From Fontivivens sp964399735 (lineage in GTDB: Bacteria; Zhuqueibacterota; Zhuqueibacteria; Residuimicrobiales; Krinioviventaceae): DNA of 64,000 bases. Numbering within the stretch: position 1 is the stretch's first letter; every line of letters begins with the position of its first letter. Shown here one piece after another: positions 51,175 to 59,855 of this stretch. A program made the translations under genes and the position numbers. The stretch spans positions 1 through 64,000 of the forward strand of contig CAYNSO010000005.1 of the NCBI GenBank assembly GCA_964399735.1, given 5' to 3'. Below the pieces are notes generated by a model. That model made no database searches, had not been told where the DNA came from, and saw only the letters and a list, made by a program, of their open reading frames with translations.

Positions 51175-53598
51175 ATGAAACAACAAAAATTTTTACTGCT
51201 CATTCTTACAGGGCTCTTTTTATTCCAGAGTACAAATTACCTGTTTGCCTTTACCATCCATGGCCGCATAGTGGATGCTGCCGATCAATCCCCGGTAGAA
51301 AACGCCAATATATTAATCCCTCAAATACACAGGGGCGCTGTAAGCAGTTCAAATGGCGACTTTTCCATAACCGGTATGCCTGCTGGACATTTTGATTTAC
51401 AGGTGAGTTATATCGGCTACCAACAGGTAACCAGGACAATATTTATAGAAGACGCTGATATTTCTCTTACCATTCCCTTGCAGGCATTGGTTTTGAAAGG
51501 CCAACAAATCACCGTATCGGCGCTGCGCGCCCGGGATCGGGTGACGCCGGTTGCCTATACCGACATAACCGCCCAGCAGGTGCAGCAAAAATACTGGGCC
51601 CAGGAAATTCCCCTGCTGCTGAACGAAGTACCGGGGGTTTATGCTTTTTCCTATACCGGCAGTGGTTTGGGGTATTCCGAAGTAAAAATTCGCGGCTTTG
51701 ACGCCACCCGTGTCGGCGTCACCATCAATGATGTGCCGCTTAACGATCCGCTCGACCATGTCACCTATTTTTACGACTTGCCGGATATTAGCGCCAACGT
51801 CAAAGACATCCAGGTGCAACGCGGCGTTGCCAATTCCCTGTACGGCTCCGGCGCTCTGGCTGGTTCCGTGAATATTAAAACCGAAAGCGCCGGCAATGCA
51901 CGATACATTAATTATACAACAGTTAACGGCAGCTACAATACCCGCAAAAACACCATTTCTTTTGGGTCTGGCCTGGTAAACAATACCTATTCCTTTTATG
52001 GCCGTTTTTCGCAGGTCAAGAGCGACGGCTACCGGGACATGTCCTGGGTCGATTCCTGGTCATACTTTTTCAGCGCCAGCCGCTATAATGAAAAATTCAC
52101 CACCACCATCAATTTATTTGGCGGGCCAATGCGCGCTCACTTTACCTGGGAAGGGATAACCAGGGAAGAACTGCGCACCAACCGCAAACTAAACTATGAT
52201 ACTTATAAAAATGCCGCCGACAACTTTAACCAGCCACATTACCAGTTAATTAATGAATGGCAGCCCGTAAAAAACCTGGCTGTGTCCTCCACCTTGTTTT
52301 ATGTTAAAGGCGATGGCTATTATGAACAGTTGAAATACGGACGAGATCTGGCGGAATATAATATGCCGGAATTCACGGAAAGCAATAGTCCTGTTACAGA
52401 GACGGATCTGGTGCGGCAAAAATGGGTGGACAAGCAGCAGTATGGCTGGATTCCCCGCCTGGAATACAAAAAAAACCATCATACGCTTAGCATTGGCGGC
52501 GAAATGAGTTTTTTCCGCTCTCTTCATTGGGGCGAGGTTAGCTGGGCTGCCAATCTGCCGCCCGGTATTCTGCCCGGTCATGAATACTATCAATACAATG
52601 TCGATAAAAACTCGGCAGCATTTTACATAAACGATTTAATGCAAATAGGACAAAATATTTACCTGAAAGCGGATTTACAATACCAGTACCTGACCCTGGA
52701 TTTCAGACAAAAACGTATGGGCGCTTTTTATGGCCATAACTATCAATTAAACTATCATTTTATAACTCCACGCCTGGGTATAAATTACAATATCACCCCT
52801 GGTCTTAATATTTTTGGTAATTTCTCAACCGCTAACCGTGAACCCCGCGACAGTGATATTTACGATGCCGATGACCCCTCTGCTTTGCCCCTGTTCCGCA
52901 CTATTAATCCGGACAAGCGCGTTTATCGGGATCCCTATATAAAAGCTGAAACACTGTACGATTTTGAAACCGGCGCGGGATTGCAATTCGACTCATGGCG
53001 TATAAAACTGAATGCTTTCTGGATGAATTTCAACAACGAAATTGTCCCCACCGGCGGCATAACAGATGACGGTTACCCGATTTACGGTAATGCAAAAAAA
53101 TCCGTGCACCGGGGAATTGAACTGGATTGCCAGGCAGAACTGCCATTGCAGTTCTCTGTTGCCGCCAATGCCAGCTATAGCGACAATTATTTTGTAAATT
53201 ATACAGAATACCAATGGAATGCCGACTGGTCCGGCAATATTGCATTCAACCGTAACGGTAATGCCATTTCCGGATTTCCGGCGTTGATGGGCAATCTTCG
53301 TATCAACAAGTCTATCGGCGGATTATTTCTTACCACGCATTTACAGCATATTGGCAGAATATATCTTGATAATACACAGCAGGAACAATTATCCATCAAT
53401 CCATACCAGGTTGTCAATATATCCGCAGCATACAAAATACCGGCGTGGTTTGGTCCCCTGCAATTATCTGCTGCAGTGCATGTCAATAATGTTTTCAACT
53501 GTAAATACGAGTTGTCCGGCTATACCTGGGATGGCACAGGGTATTACCTGCCGGCTGCAGAACGTAATTTTTATGTGACGATACAAACACAATTGTAA
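51175..53598 (+). CDS. TonB-dependent receptor, probably for thiamin or a thiamin compound
   Basis: An outer-membrane active transporter, 807 residues. A signal peptide (KFLLLILTGLFLFQSTNYLFA) is followed by a carboxypeptidase-regulatory-like domain (IHGRIVDAADQSPVENANI, SSNGDFSITGMPAGHFDLQV). The plug domain has VPGVYAFSYTGSGLGYSEVKIRGFDATRVGVTINDVPLNDP and IQVQRGVANSLYGSGALAGSVNIKT. The rest is a ~22-strand barrel ending in an aromatic-rich final strand (NFYVTIQTQL). The ATG at 51175 has GGAGG upstream. Control by a TPP riboswitch indicates uptake of thiamin or a precursor; TonB/ExbBD must be elsewhere. Confidence 0.92.
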   Translation: MKQQKFLLLILTGLFLFQSTNYLFAFTIHGRIVDAADQSPVENANILIPQIHRGAVSSSNGDFSITGMPAGHFDLQVSYIGYQQVTRTIFIEDADISLTIPLQALVLKGQQITVSALRARDRVTPVAYTDITAQQVQQKYWAQEIPLLLNEVPGVYAFSYTGSGLGYSEVKIRGFDATRVGVTINDVPLNDPLDHVTYFYDLPDISANVKDIQVQRGVANSLYGSGALAGSVNIKTESAGNARYINYTTVNGSYNTRKNTISFGSGLVNNTYSFYGRFSQVKSDGYRDMSWVDSWSYFFSASRYNEKFTTTINLFGGPMRAHFTWEGITREELRTNRKLNYDTYKNAADNFNQPHYQLINEWQPVKNLAVSSTLFYVKGDGYYEQLKYGRDLAEYNMPEFTESNSPVTETDLVRQKWVDKQQYGWIPRLEYKKNHHTLSIGGEMSFFRSLHWGEVSWAANLPPGILPGHEYYQYNVDKNSAAFYINDLMQIGQNIYLKADLQYQYLTLDFRQKRMGAFYGHNYQLNYHFITPRLGINYNITPGLNIFGNFSTANREPRDSDIYDADDPSALPLFRTINPDKRVYRDPYIKAETLYDFETGAGLQFDSWRIKLNAFWMNFNNEIVPTGGITDDGYPIYGNAKKSVHRGIELDCQAELPLQFSVAANASYSDNYFVNYTEYQWNADWSGNIAFNRNGNAISGFPALMGNLRINKSIGGLFLTTHLQHIGRIYLDNTQQEQLSINPYQVVNISAAYKIPAWFGPLQLSAAVHVNNVFNCKYELSGYTWDGTGYYLPAAERNFYVTIQTQL

Positions 53599-53981
53599 TA
53601 TTCAAAATGTGATTTTGTTGGAACAAGGGGCGGCATAGCCCCTTGTTCTAATGAGTAGACAACTCGTGTGTGGAAATGATTATGCTAGCATGGAGCGATC
53701 TTTTATCAGGAGTATGATTCTATACTTTCCGTAAATTCTTTCACTCTATTCCACATCTCGATTAAGGCCGGAATTACGCCTGGCAAAATTTTTGTGCTGG
53801 ATTAACGGATTTACTCTTTTCTATAGAGCAACAATGGCCCTGCACGACGATCTGACCTGCACGGCCGTTGGGTTTTTTTCAGGCCAAATAATAAGGCAGA
53901 ATATGTTTTTCTGCAAATTTACTGGTGAACAAATCTCGCCAATACAATTTTTCATCTGCGTCATCTGCGGATAAATATGTC
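53599..53981. other. Intergenic region with two hairpins and a GCAGAT repeat
   Basis: 53621-53649 is a perfect GAACAAGGGGC..GCCCCTTGTTC hairpin without a T-run. 53829-53880 is a terminator-like hairpin (own entry). 53953-53975 is an inverted copy of the GCAGAT repeat seen at 5381-5419. No gene is supported. Confidence 0.55.
53829..53880 (+). terminator. Probable terminator downstream of the TonB receptor
   Basis: CAATGGCCCTGCA and TGCACGGCCGTTG pair as an imperfect 13-bp stem with a loop of about 14 bases, followed by GGGTTTTTTT. It lies 231 bp after the receptor stop codon on the plus strand. Confidence 0.6.
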
Positions 53982-55997
53982 TTACCGCAGCAACAGCATC
54001 TTGCCATAGTGCGACTGGTTCATAAACTGCACCCTAAAAAAATACAAACCCGAAGTCGTAACCCGGTTGTATTCATCGCGACCATTCCACATAAGGGTAT
54101 GTTCCCCGGCGGTAAAATTCCCGACCTGTCCGTACACCCGGCTACCGGCGCTGTTATAGATTGTTAGCGAAACCTTTCCTGCTTTTGGTATGGTAACCCG
54201 GATATTGGTTTCGGTATTAAAAGGATTCGGGTAATTCCCGGCCAGATCAAAACCCGTTGCAAAAGCATAGTCCACTTGCACTGGGCCATAGTAGCTCATT
54301 TTACCATCATAATCTACCTGAACCAGGCGATATAAAAGTAAACCGGGGACAGGATCGGGATCGATATATTGATAAAAACTCTTGCAAGCGCTTGTCCCGT
54401 TACCGGCAATAAAGGCAATTTTTCGGAACCTATTTTCACCGGGAATTTGCCTTTCAATTAAATAACCATAACAGTTATTTTCCGATATACTTTGCCAATC
54501 CAAAACCACTTGTTCTTTTACCAGGGTAAGGGTAAATTGAAACAATTCCACCGGAACAGGGGTATTTCGCAACTCGTAACAGCCAATATCCACAACACCA
54601 TTCTGCGGACGGGTTACGCCATCCAGATCCCGATCCGGCGCGCTGATTGTTGTACCCGCATCAAGTGCCGGGCTGGCCGGATTGAGATGATAATCTCCCA
54701 CCGTACCAAACGCCGGGGCTATAAACAAGGGATCGCCATAAATATTTCCCGCGCCAATCTCTGCAACATTTTCTGCGTCATAGCTGTTGCCGCCATGTTC
54801 CAGCACTAGAGTTTTGCCGGGAAAATAGAAAAGACTATATTCTATTGTTGCGGTAATTGCCGGGGCCAAATAAATAAAAGAATTATCGCCGCGGCTGCTG
54901 AAAATGCAGTTGCGTATAATCAAGTTGATCGGTGTACCCGGGTTATCGTATTGCATATAGATGAAATAATTCAGGCCGAGATAATCATCAACGGTTGTAT
55001 TGACAAATGTAAAGGTTGAATTTGCCTGGTCGGTATTTACAACAATCGCTGCCCATGGCGTTGATGTAGTAACCCCGTCGCCCCGGCCATAAATAAGGCA
55101 ATTTTCTACCTTGCTGCCGCCGCCCCATAATTTTATGCCATCGCAGGAATTGTTGGCGACTGTACATCGCTGAATAAAAGTATTTTGCGCTTTACTATCC
55201 AGCCCGTCGCCGCGGTTATGCTCGGCAGTGGTATTGATAATTTCCACCGGGCCTGCGGACGGTTCTATGCCAAAGCCGTCGGGTCGGTCGTAAGGCCCGG
55301 GGCCCGCGCTGCCCTGGTAATAATGACCGCTATAAGCAAGATAGCAACCATTGATAACGACGTTTCGCCATCCGCCTACCTCACCAGCCGGGCCGCCGAT
55401 AGCGCCGAACCCGCAATGTGTGATGCGGCAACCTCTAATTGTTACATGATTGATATCCCCAAAATCCATTCCGAATTCATCAAGATGATGAATATATAAA
55501 TTATTGAATGCTATATACTCTGCAACGCCCCCGCCCATAATCTGAATGCCATCGCGGAACAATGCGCCATCATCGCTGGTAATTTCGATATTTTCAATCC
55601 GCAGGTAACTCTTGCCGGAGAGGATCATAGCGGCCAGTAAATTGTCGCTGCCTTTTAGTATTGGTCTGTTTCCGGCTTCGCCAATGATGGTCGTCCAATT
55701 AACTGCGCTTCCTGAAGGTGGTATGATTATATCATCATCAAACTGATGTATAACATAACTGCCGCCGAGGATGAGCAGCGTATCACCTGAAGCTATTTGC
55801 CGCGAGCCATAGCCGGGACTTGCCCAGGGATGCAGCAAGGAGCCGTCATTGCTATCGAGTCCGGCAGGTGAAACATAATAAATTTCGGCATACCCATATA
55901 CCCGCAAAATAAATAATAACAGTAAAAGTAATAATCGAAATGTTTTTACAAAAAATCCAAAGTTAATCCCCCTGCATTTCATTCTCGTTCCATTCAT
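53982..55997 (-). CDS. Secreted right-handed beta-helix protein with type IX-style C-terminal sorting domain
   Basis: 671 residues. A long hydrophobic signal (RLLLLLLLFILRVYGYA) is followed by a parallel beta-helix region (YYVSPAGLDSNDGSLLHPW, then repeats such as HVTIRGCRITHCGFGAIGG, VEIINTTAEHNRGDGLD, NTFIQRCTVANNSCDGIKLWGG). This layout is typical of pectate-lyase-like or other polysaccharide-active proteins; no catalytic site is certain. The C-terminal sorting domain has GNYPNPFNTETNIRVTIPKAG and SGLYFFRVQFMNQ..GKMLLLR. Surface or secreted location is likely. An internal ATG at 55982 with a weak GGAACGAG site is an alternative start. Confidence 0.8.
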   Translation of the reverse strand: MNGTRMKCRGINFGFFVKTFRLLLLLLLFILRVYGYAEIYYVSPAGLDSNDGSLLHPWASPGYGSRQIASGDTLLILGGSYVIHQFDDDIIIPPSGSAVNWTTIIGEAGNRPILKGSDNLLAAMILSGKSYLRIENIEITSDDGALFRDGIQIMGGGVAEYIAFNNLYIHHLDEFGMDFGDINHVTIRGCRITHCGFGAIGGPAGEVGGWRNVVINGCYLAYSGHYYQGSAGPGPYDRPDGFGIEPSAGPVEIINTTAEHNRGDGLDSKAQNTFIQRCTVANNSCDGIKLWGGGSKVENCLIYGRGDGVTTSTPWAAIVVNTDQANSTFTFVNTTVDDYLGLNYFIYMQYDNPGTPINLIIRNCIFSSRGDNSFIYLAPAITATIEYSLFYFPGKTLVLEHGGNSYDAENVAEIGAGNIYGDPLFIAPAFGTVGDYHLNPASPALDAGTTISAPDRDLDGVTRPQNGVVDIGCYELRNTPVPVELFQFTLTLVKEQVVLDWQSISENNCYGYLIERQIPGENRFRKIAFIAGNGTSACKSFYQYIDPDPVPGLLLYRLVQVDYDGKMSYYGPVQVDYAFATGFDLAGNYPNPFNTETNIRVTIPKAGKVSLTIYNSAGSRVYGQVGNFTAGEHTLMWNGRDEYNRVTTSGLYFFRVQFMNQSHYGKMLLLR

Positions 55998-56028
55998 AAA
56001 AAATTTATCGGTACATTACAAAATAACT

Positions 56029-56574
56029 TTACATCGGCGGGGGATTATCCCAGTCGATAGGGCCAACCTCAATATAATAAATCAGGCGCTGTAACACCAC
56101 CTGGCCCCAAACCGCGTCAAAATAGGTAAAGGCTTTATCCCATTCGCCGCCTTCGCCCCAGCCATCATGATGTAATACAACTTTAGTGGCATTAGGCCCT
56201 TCAGGCGTCAAGCGGATTGTTACATGGGTAAATTGTTTGCGAGCTTGCGGCAAATGCGGCGGGGCATTCCAGGTGAACGACAACATCTTTTGCGGTTGTA
56301 TGGCAAGAATTTTACAGCCCTCGCTGCCCTGCTGACCGGATTTTGCCTCCGTATCAAAATAGATCTCATAAGCGCCGCCAACCCGCATTTCTATTTTGCA
56401 TTGCGTTGCAAAAAAGCGCTTGATCCCTTCCTCAGTCGTCCAGGCGTCCCACACCTTTTTCACCGGGGCCGGCAAGGTTATTTCTTTATGAATTGCCCGT
56501 TCGGTTTTTTGCGGATAACCGTCAGTTGAGCACAGCAAGGCGACTATTAAAACAAGCAACAAATAAAAACGCAT
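56029..56574 (-). CDS. Exported SRPBCC/AHSA1-like protein
   Basis: About 182 residues: a signal peptide (RFYLLLVLIVALLCSTDG) then an activator-of-Hsp90-ATPase-like (SRPBCC) fold. It starts HKEITLPAPVKKVWDAWTTEEGIKRFFA, then VGGAYEIYFD, MLSFTWNAPPHLP and VVLHHDGWGEGGEWDKAFTYFDAVW. The fold binds small hydrophobic ligands; export of an AHSA1-type protein is less usual. GTG at 56580 is better spaced from GGAGGA and may be the true start. Confidence 0.8.
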   Translation of the reverse strand: MRFYLLLVLIVALLCSTDGYPQKTERAIHKEITLPAPVKKVWDAWTTEEGIKRFFATQCKIEMRVGGAYEIYFDTEAKSGQQGSEGCKILAIQPQKMLSFTWNAPPHLPQARKQFTHVTIRLTPEGPNATKVVLHHDGWGEGGEWDKAFTYFDAVWGQVVLQRLIYYIEVGPIDWDNPPPM

Positions 56575-56603
56575 ACGCACAGCTTCTTCCTCCAATAAAC
56601 ATA

Positions 56604-57020
56604 CTACTTTTTGAACGGTAAATGTTTATGATAACGCTGCGGCGTTCGGGGGCCTGATAAGCCAATGCCAATATGCGGGTAAACCTTGAGGATTTTAGCA
56701 TCAATAGTCGGGTCGAACGCACAACCAGGCATATCATCAACGCGGGGATAAACATGATAGCGCGGCATTGGATCATAGCGATTGCGCGGAGCAATAAAGT
56801 CGTTATTATCACCGTTCTCATTCATAAGGGGTATATTCGCTTTGTTTTCCGGTAAAATAACGCCCGGGGGAAAAACGTTTCTCTGAACATTAATATCCAA
56901 CCCTGAATCGGGATGGATTGCCACAACACTGTTGTCGGTTGGAGCGGCAAAGTTGATGGGGATATCCGCCAGGGCAATGGCGGTAAAGAATAAAATGACA
57001 CTAGCCACCAAATTGTTCAT
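56604..57020 (-). CDS. Small exported protein of unknown function
   Basis: 138 residues with a signal peptide (VASVILFFTAIALA). The mature part is proline- and asparagine-rich (IPINFAAPTDNSVVAIHPDSGLD, RNRYDPMPRYHVYPRVDDMPGC) and ends in HKHLPFKK. No family recognised. The ATG at 57020 has AGGAGA upstream; the longer frame lacks a site. It lies between rhamnulokinase and the SRPBCC gene on the same strand. Confidence 0.6.
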   Translation of the reverse strand: MNNLVASVILFFTAIALADIPINFAAPTDNSVVAIHPDSGLDINVQRNVFPPGVILPENKANIPLMNENGDNNDFIAPRNRYDPMPRYHVYPRVDDMPGCAFDPTIDAKILKVYPHIGIGLSGPRTPQRYHKHLPFKK

Positions 57021-57105
57021 AACATCTCCTGCCATGAGGGTAACAGAATATATAATTATTAAACGCTGCAATAATAATCATGTTCCTTCTCATCAATCCA
57101 GCTTT

Positions 57106-58578
57106 TCAGGAAAACAGGTTTTTATGCCGGGCAAAAGCCTCATCCCATGCAGCAGTATCCTGCGGTTCGTACTGTTTCAGCGGGAATGATTGGCGAATCA
57201 TCTCGCGGCCCTGGTCAACCGCAGCCAGTTCACCACAGGCAATGGCTTGCACCATAATATTACCGAGCGCGGTAGCTTCCACAGGCCCGGCAACAACCGG
57301 CAGCCCGGTAGCATTGGCAGCGAATTGATTGAGCATTTCGTTCTGCGAGCCGCCGCCGACAATGTGTAAAATTTTTAACGGTTCGTCAACCATACTGTTG
57401 ATCTTTTCAATGACGTGTCGGTATTTAAGCGCCAAACTCTCAAATATAGTGCGCACAAATTCGCCCTTGTTTGATGGGACCGGCTGCCCGGTTTTACGGC
57501 AAAAATGTGCAATCGCTTCTGGCATATCCGCTGGATTGAGAAATTCAGAATTATCGGGATCGACAATGGAACGAAATGGTTTAACCCGTGCAGCCGCAGC
57601 CAGCAATTCATCATAATCGCCGGATTCACCCCGGTTGGTCCAGCTTTTCCGGCAGCATTGCAGCAGCCACAAGCCCATAATATTTTTCAAAAACCGGATT
57701 GTACCGTTAACGCCGCCTTCGTTGGTAAAATTATTCTGCTGCGAAGCCAGAGTGAGTACCGGTTTATCCGCTTCTATGCCCATCAACGACCAGGTACCGC
57801 TGCTGAGGTAAGCCCAGCCCTTGCCCTGCGCCGGCACAGCGGCTATGGCGCTAGCTGTGTCGTGACAGCACGGGGCAATAACATCAACAGCCGGACAGCC
57901 GGTCTCGGCGGTAATCTCCGGCAGCAACTTGCCCACACATGTGCCGGGCGATACTATTTCGGCCATAACATCTATCGGCAAACCCAATTTGGCAAATAAT
58001 TCAGGTTCCCAATGCCTGGTAACAGCATTTAACAATTGGGAGGTGGAAGCAATCGAGTATTCCGATACTTTTTCACCTGTAAACATAAAATTCAACAGAT
58101 CGGGCATGAACAACAATTTTTCCGCAATATCGAGCAGCGGATTATTGTCTTCGACCATGCTGAATAACTGAAAAATGGTATTTAACTGCATGAACTGGAT
58201 GCCGGTAATTCGATAAATATCTCCCGCGGGGATAATATTAAAAACCTTATTCATCATCCCGTCGGTGCGCGAATCCCGGTAACTATATGGGTTGCCCAGC
58301 ATAACATTGTTACGGCCTACCAAACCAAAATCCACACCCCAGGTATCCACCCCCAGACTGCTGATCTGCCAACGATCGTTTTTAACTGCCAGAGTCAAGG
58401 CGTGTTTCATCTCTGCAAACAACCGCAGCACGTCCCAGTGATAATGCCCTATCGTCTGCACCTGAGTATTATCGAAACGGTGAATTTCTTGTAAAACAAT
58501 TTTGCCTTTTTCAATAGCGCCAATAATTCCACGTCCACTACTTGCGCCAAGATCAAAAGCTAAATACTTGCCTCCCAT
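57106..58578 (-). CDS. rhaB: Rhamnulokinase (FGGY family)
   Basis: Phosphorylates L-rhamnulose. 490 residues. The FGGY fold starts KYLAFDLGASSGRGIIGAI and LQEIHRFDNTQVQTIGHYHWD, the rhamnulokinase style. The catalytic Asp region is SLGVDTWGVDFGLV, the ATP-site region is IAPCCHDTASAIAAVPAQGKGWAYLSSGTWSLMGIE, and GGGSQNEMLNQFAANATGLPVVAGP is near the C-terminus. No rhaA or rhaD is adjacent, and a different FGGY substrate (e.g. fuculose) is possible. Confidence 0.88.
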   Translation of the reverse strand: MGGKYLAFDLGASSGRGIIGAIEKGKIVLQEIHRFDNTQVQTIGHYHWDVLRLFAEMKHALTLAVKNDRWQISSLGVDTWGVDFGLVGRNNVMLGNPYSYRDSRTDGMMNKVFNIIPAGDIYRITGIQFMQLNTIFQLFSMVEDNNPLLDIAEKLLFMPDLLNFMFTGEKVSEYSIASTSQLLNAVTRHWEPELFAKLGLPIDVMAEIVSPGTCVGKLLPEITAETGCPAVDVIAPCCHDTASAIAAVPAQGKGWAYLSSGTWSLMGIEADKPVLTLASQQNNFTNEGGVNGTIRFLKNIMGLWLLQCCRKSWTNRGESGDYDELLAAAARVKPFRSIVDPDNSEFLNPADMPEAIAHFCRKTGQPVPSNKGEFVRTIFESLALKYRHVIEKINSMVDEPLKILHIVGGGSQNEMLNQFAANATGLPVVAGPVEATALGNIMVQAIACGELAAVDQGREMIRQSFPLKQYEPQDTAAWDEAFARHKNLFS

Positions 58579-58680
58579 GCAGGCAATCCTTTCAAATTTA
58601 ATTTAATAATAGTACTGATCATTATAATCATTGCATTAATGTACAAAAGCATTATAGCCAATTTCATAAACAGATCAAAG

Positions 58681-59650
58681 TTACTCTTCCAATAGCTGAA
58701 TTACACCTTTTTCCAGTTTCTCTTCCGAAGCCTTGCCGGAGCCAAGGGCATACATTCGTACCACGCCCGTTTTATCCACAAGGACAATATGGGGGATGCT
58801 CAAAACACCCCAAACAGCGCCGTTNNNNNNNNNNNNNNNNNNNNNNNNNNNNNNNNNNNNNNNNNNNNNNNNNNNNNNNNNNNNNNNNNNNNNNNNNNNN
58901 NNNNNNNNNNNNNNNNNNNNNNNNCAAAATCTCCGGGGCCGGCTTGCCGACCAGTTCAAACAGTGTCAATTTGGTAGTAATACGGTTTAACAGGCCGGGG
59001 TCATTTTGTGTCTGGTCTTGCAACTCGATCAACATTTCGCGGGCAGCGGCTTGCTGACCGGTATTGAATAAAATTTCAGCTTTATCAATAATGAATGGCT
59101 TGCTTGTACTTTGATCCAACACCGTTAACGCTTCTTCGATCACTGCCAACGCCTCGGTGTTGTTACCCTGTTCCTGGTAGCCATACATAATATAATCATA
59201 ATATTTCCCTTGAGCGGGGGGATTTTTGGGCTTGATGTTATTAATAAACAGAGATTGTCCTTCTTCCACCTTGCCGTTATCGATCAACAATTCAAACAGT
59301 AAATCCAGATGTTTCAGTTCAACATTGGCAGAATCAAACCGCTGTAAAGCAGTGATCGCCAGTTCGTATTTTTCAGCAAAATTGAACAAACGTCCTGCAG
59401 CGTACGCATCCTTGCTGTCTATTGTATTTGCATCAATCTTTTCAGTGTATTGTCTCGCCAGTTGCTTTTGTTCGTTCAACAGGCTGTCCCGGTTACTTCC
59501 GGGCAAAACAACGCCTTTGATCATAACACTATCCACCACAGCGGCGGCTTGCTGAATATCAAGATTTTGCGAATACCGGCAACCTGTAGAAATAAAAACA
59601 AGCATGAACATCAAAACGATCAGAACATAATAGAAATAACGTATTTTCAT
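58681..59650 (-). CDS. TPR/TlpA-type thioredoxin-like lipoprotein, interrupted by assembly gap
   Basis: The N-terminus is a lipoprotein signal (LIVLMFMLVFISTGC). Then come ~200 residues of helical repeats (AGRLFNFAEKYELAITAL, YGYQEQGNNTEALAVIEEALTVL). A thioredoxin-like domain starts at VGKPAPEIL just before the gap. After the gap a second frame resumes with WGVLSIPHIVLVDKTGVVRMYALG and ends ...LLEE, the typical cis-Pro region (SIPH) and end of a TlpA/AhpC-TSA domain. The two halves are one base out of frame across 100 N, so the N-run is a placeholder. The CxxC site, if any, is inside the gap. Confidence 0.75.
58825..58924. other. Assembly gap (100 N)
   Basis: Exactly 100 undetermined bases, a conventional scaffold-gap size. 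By comparison with TlpA domains, the missing DNA is likely 250-300 bp rather than 100. Confidence 0.95.
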
Positions 59651-59742
59651 AAGGACACCTGTGTTTAATGAGTAATGACGTAATAATCTGGCAGGTTAAC
59701 AGGTAAATATACAAATTCTGCATTGGCTTTCAAAGTTTTTTC

Positions 59743-59778
59743 AAAAAAAAATCCCGGAGGCAACAACTTCCGGGATTT
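59743..59778 (-). terminator. Rho-independent terminator of the PadR/MinD/Mrp operon
   Basis: On the minus strand, AAATCCCGGA-AGTTGTTGCC-TCCGGGATTT is followed by eight or nine T. The 10-bp stem lies 78 bp after the Mrp stop. Confidence 0.85.
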
Positions 59779-59855
59779 AAACGGCAAAATGCAGATTTTG
59801 GTAAACACCTACGGTCATTAATCAGAGCGCTGGTATTTTAAACAAGCAACATCAA

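Noticed and set aside
58825..58924. Low-complexity or repeat tract
   Set aside because: It is a run of N from scaffolding, not biological sequence.
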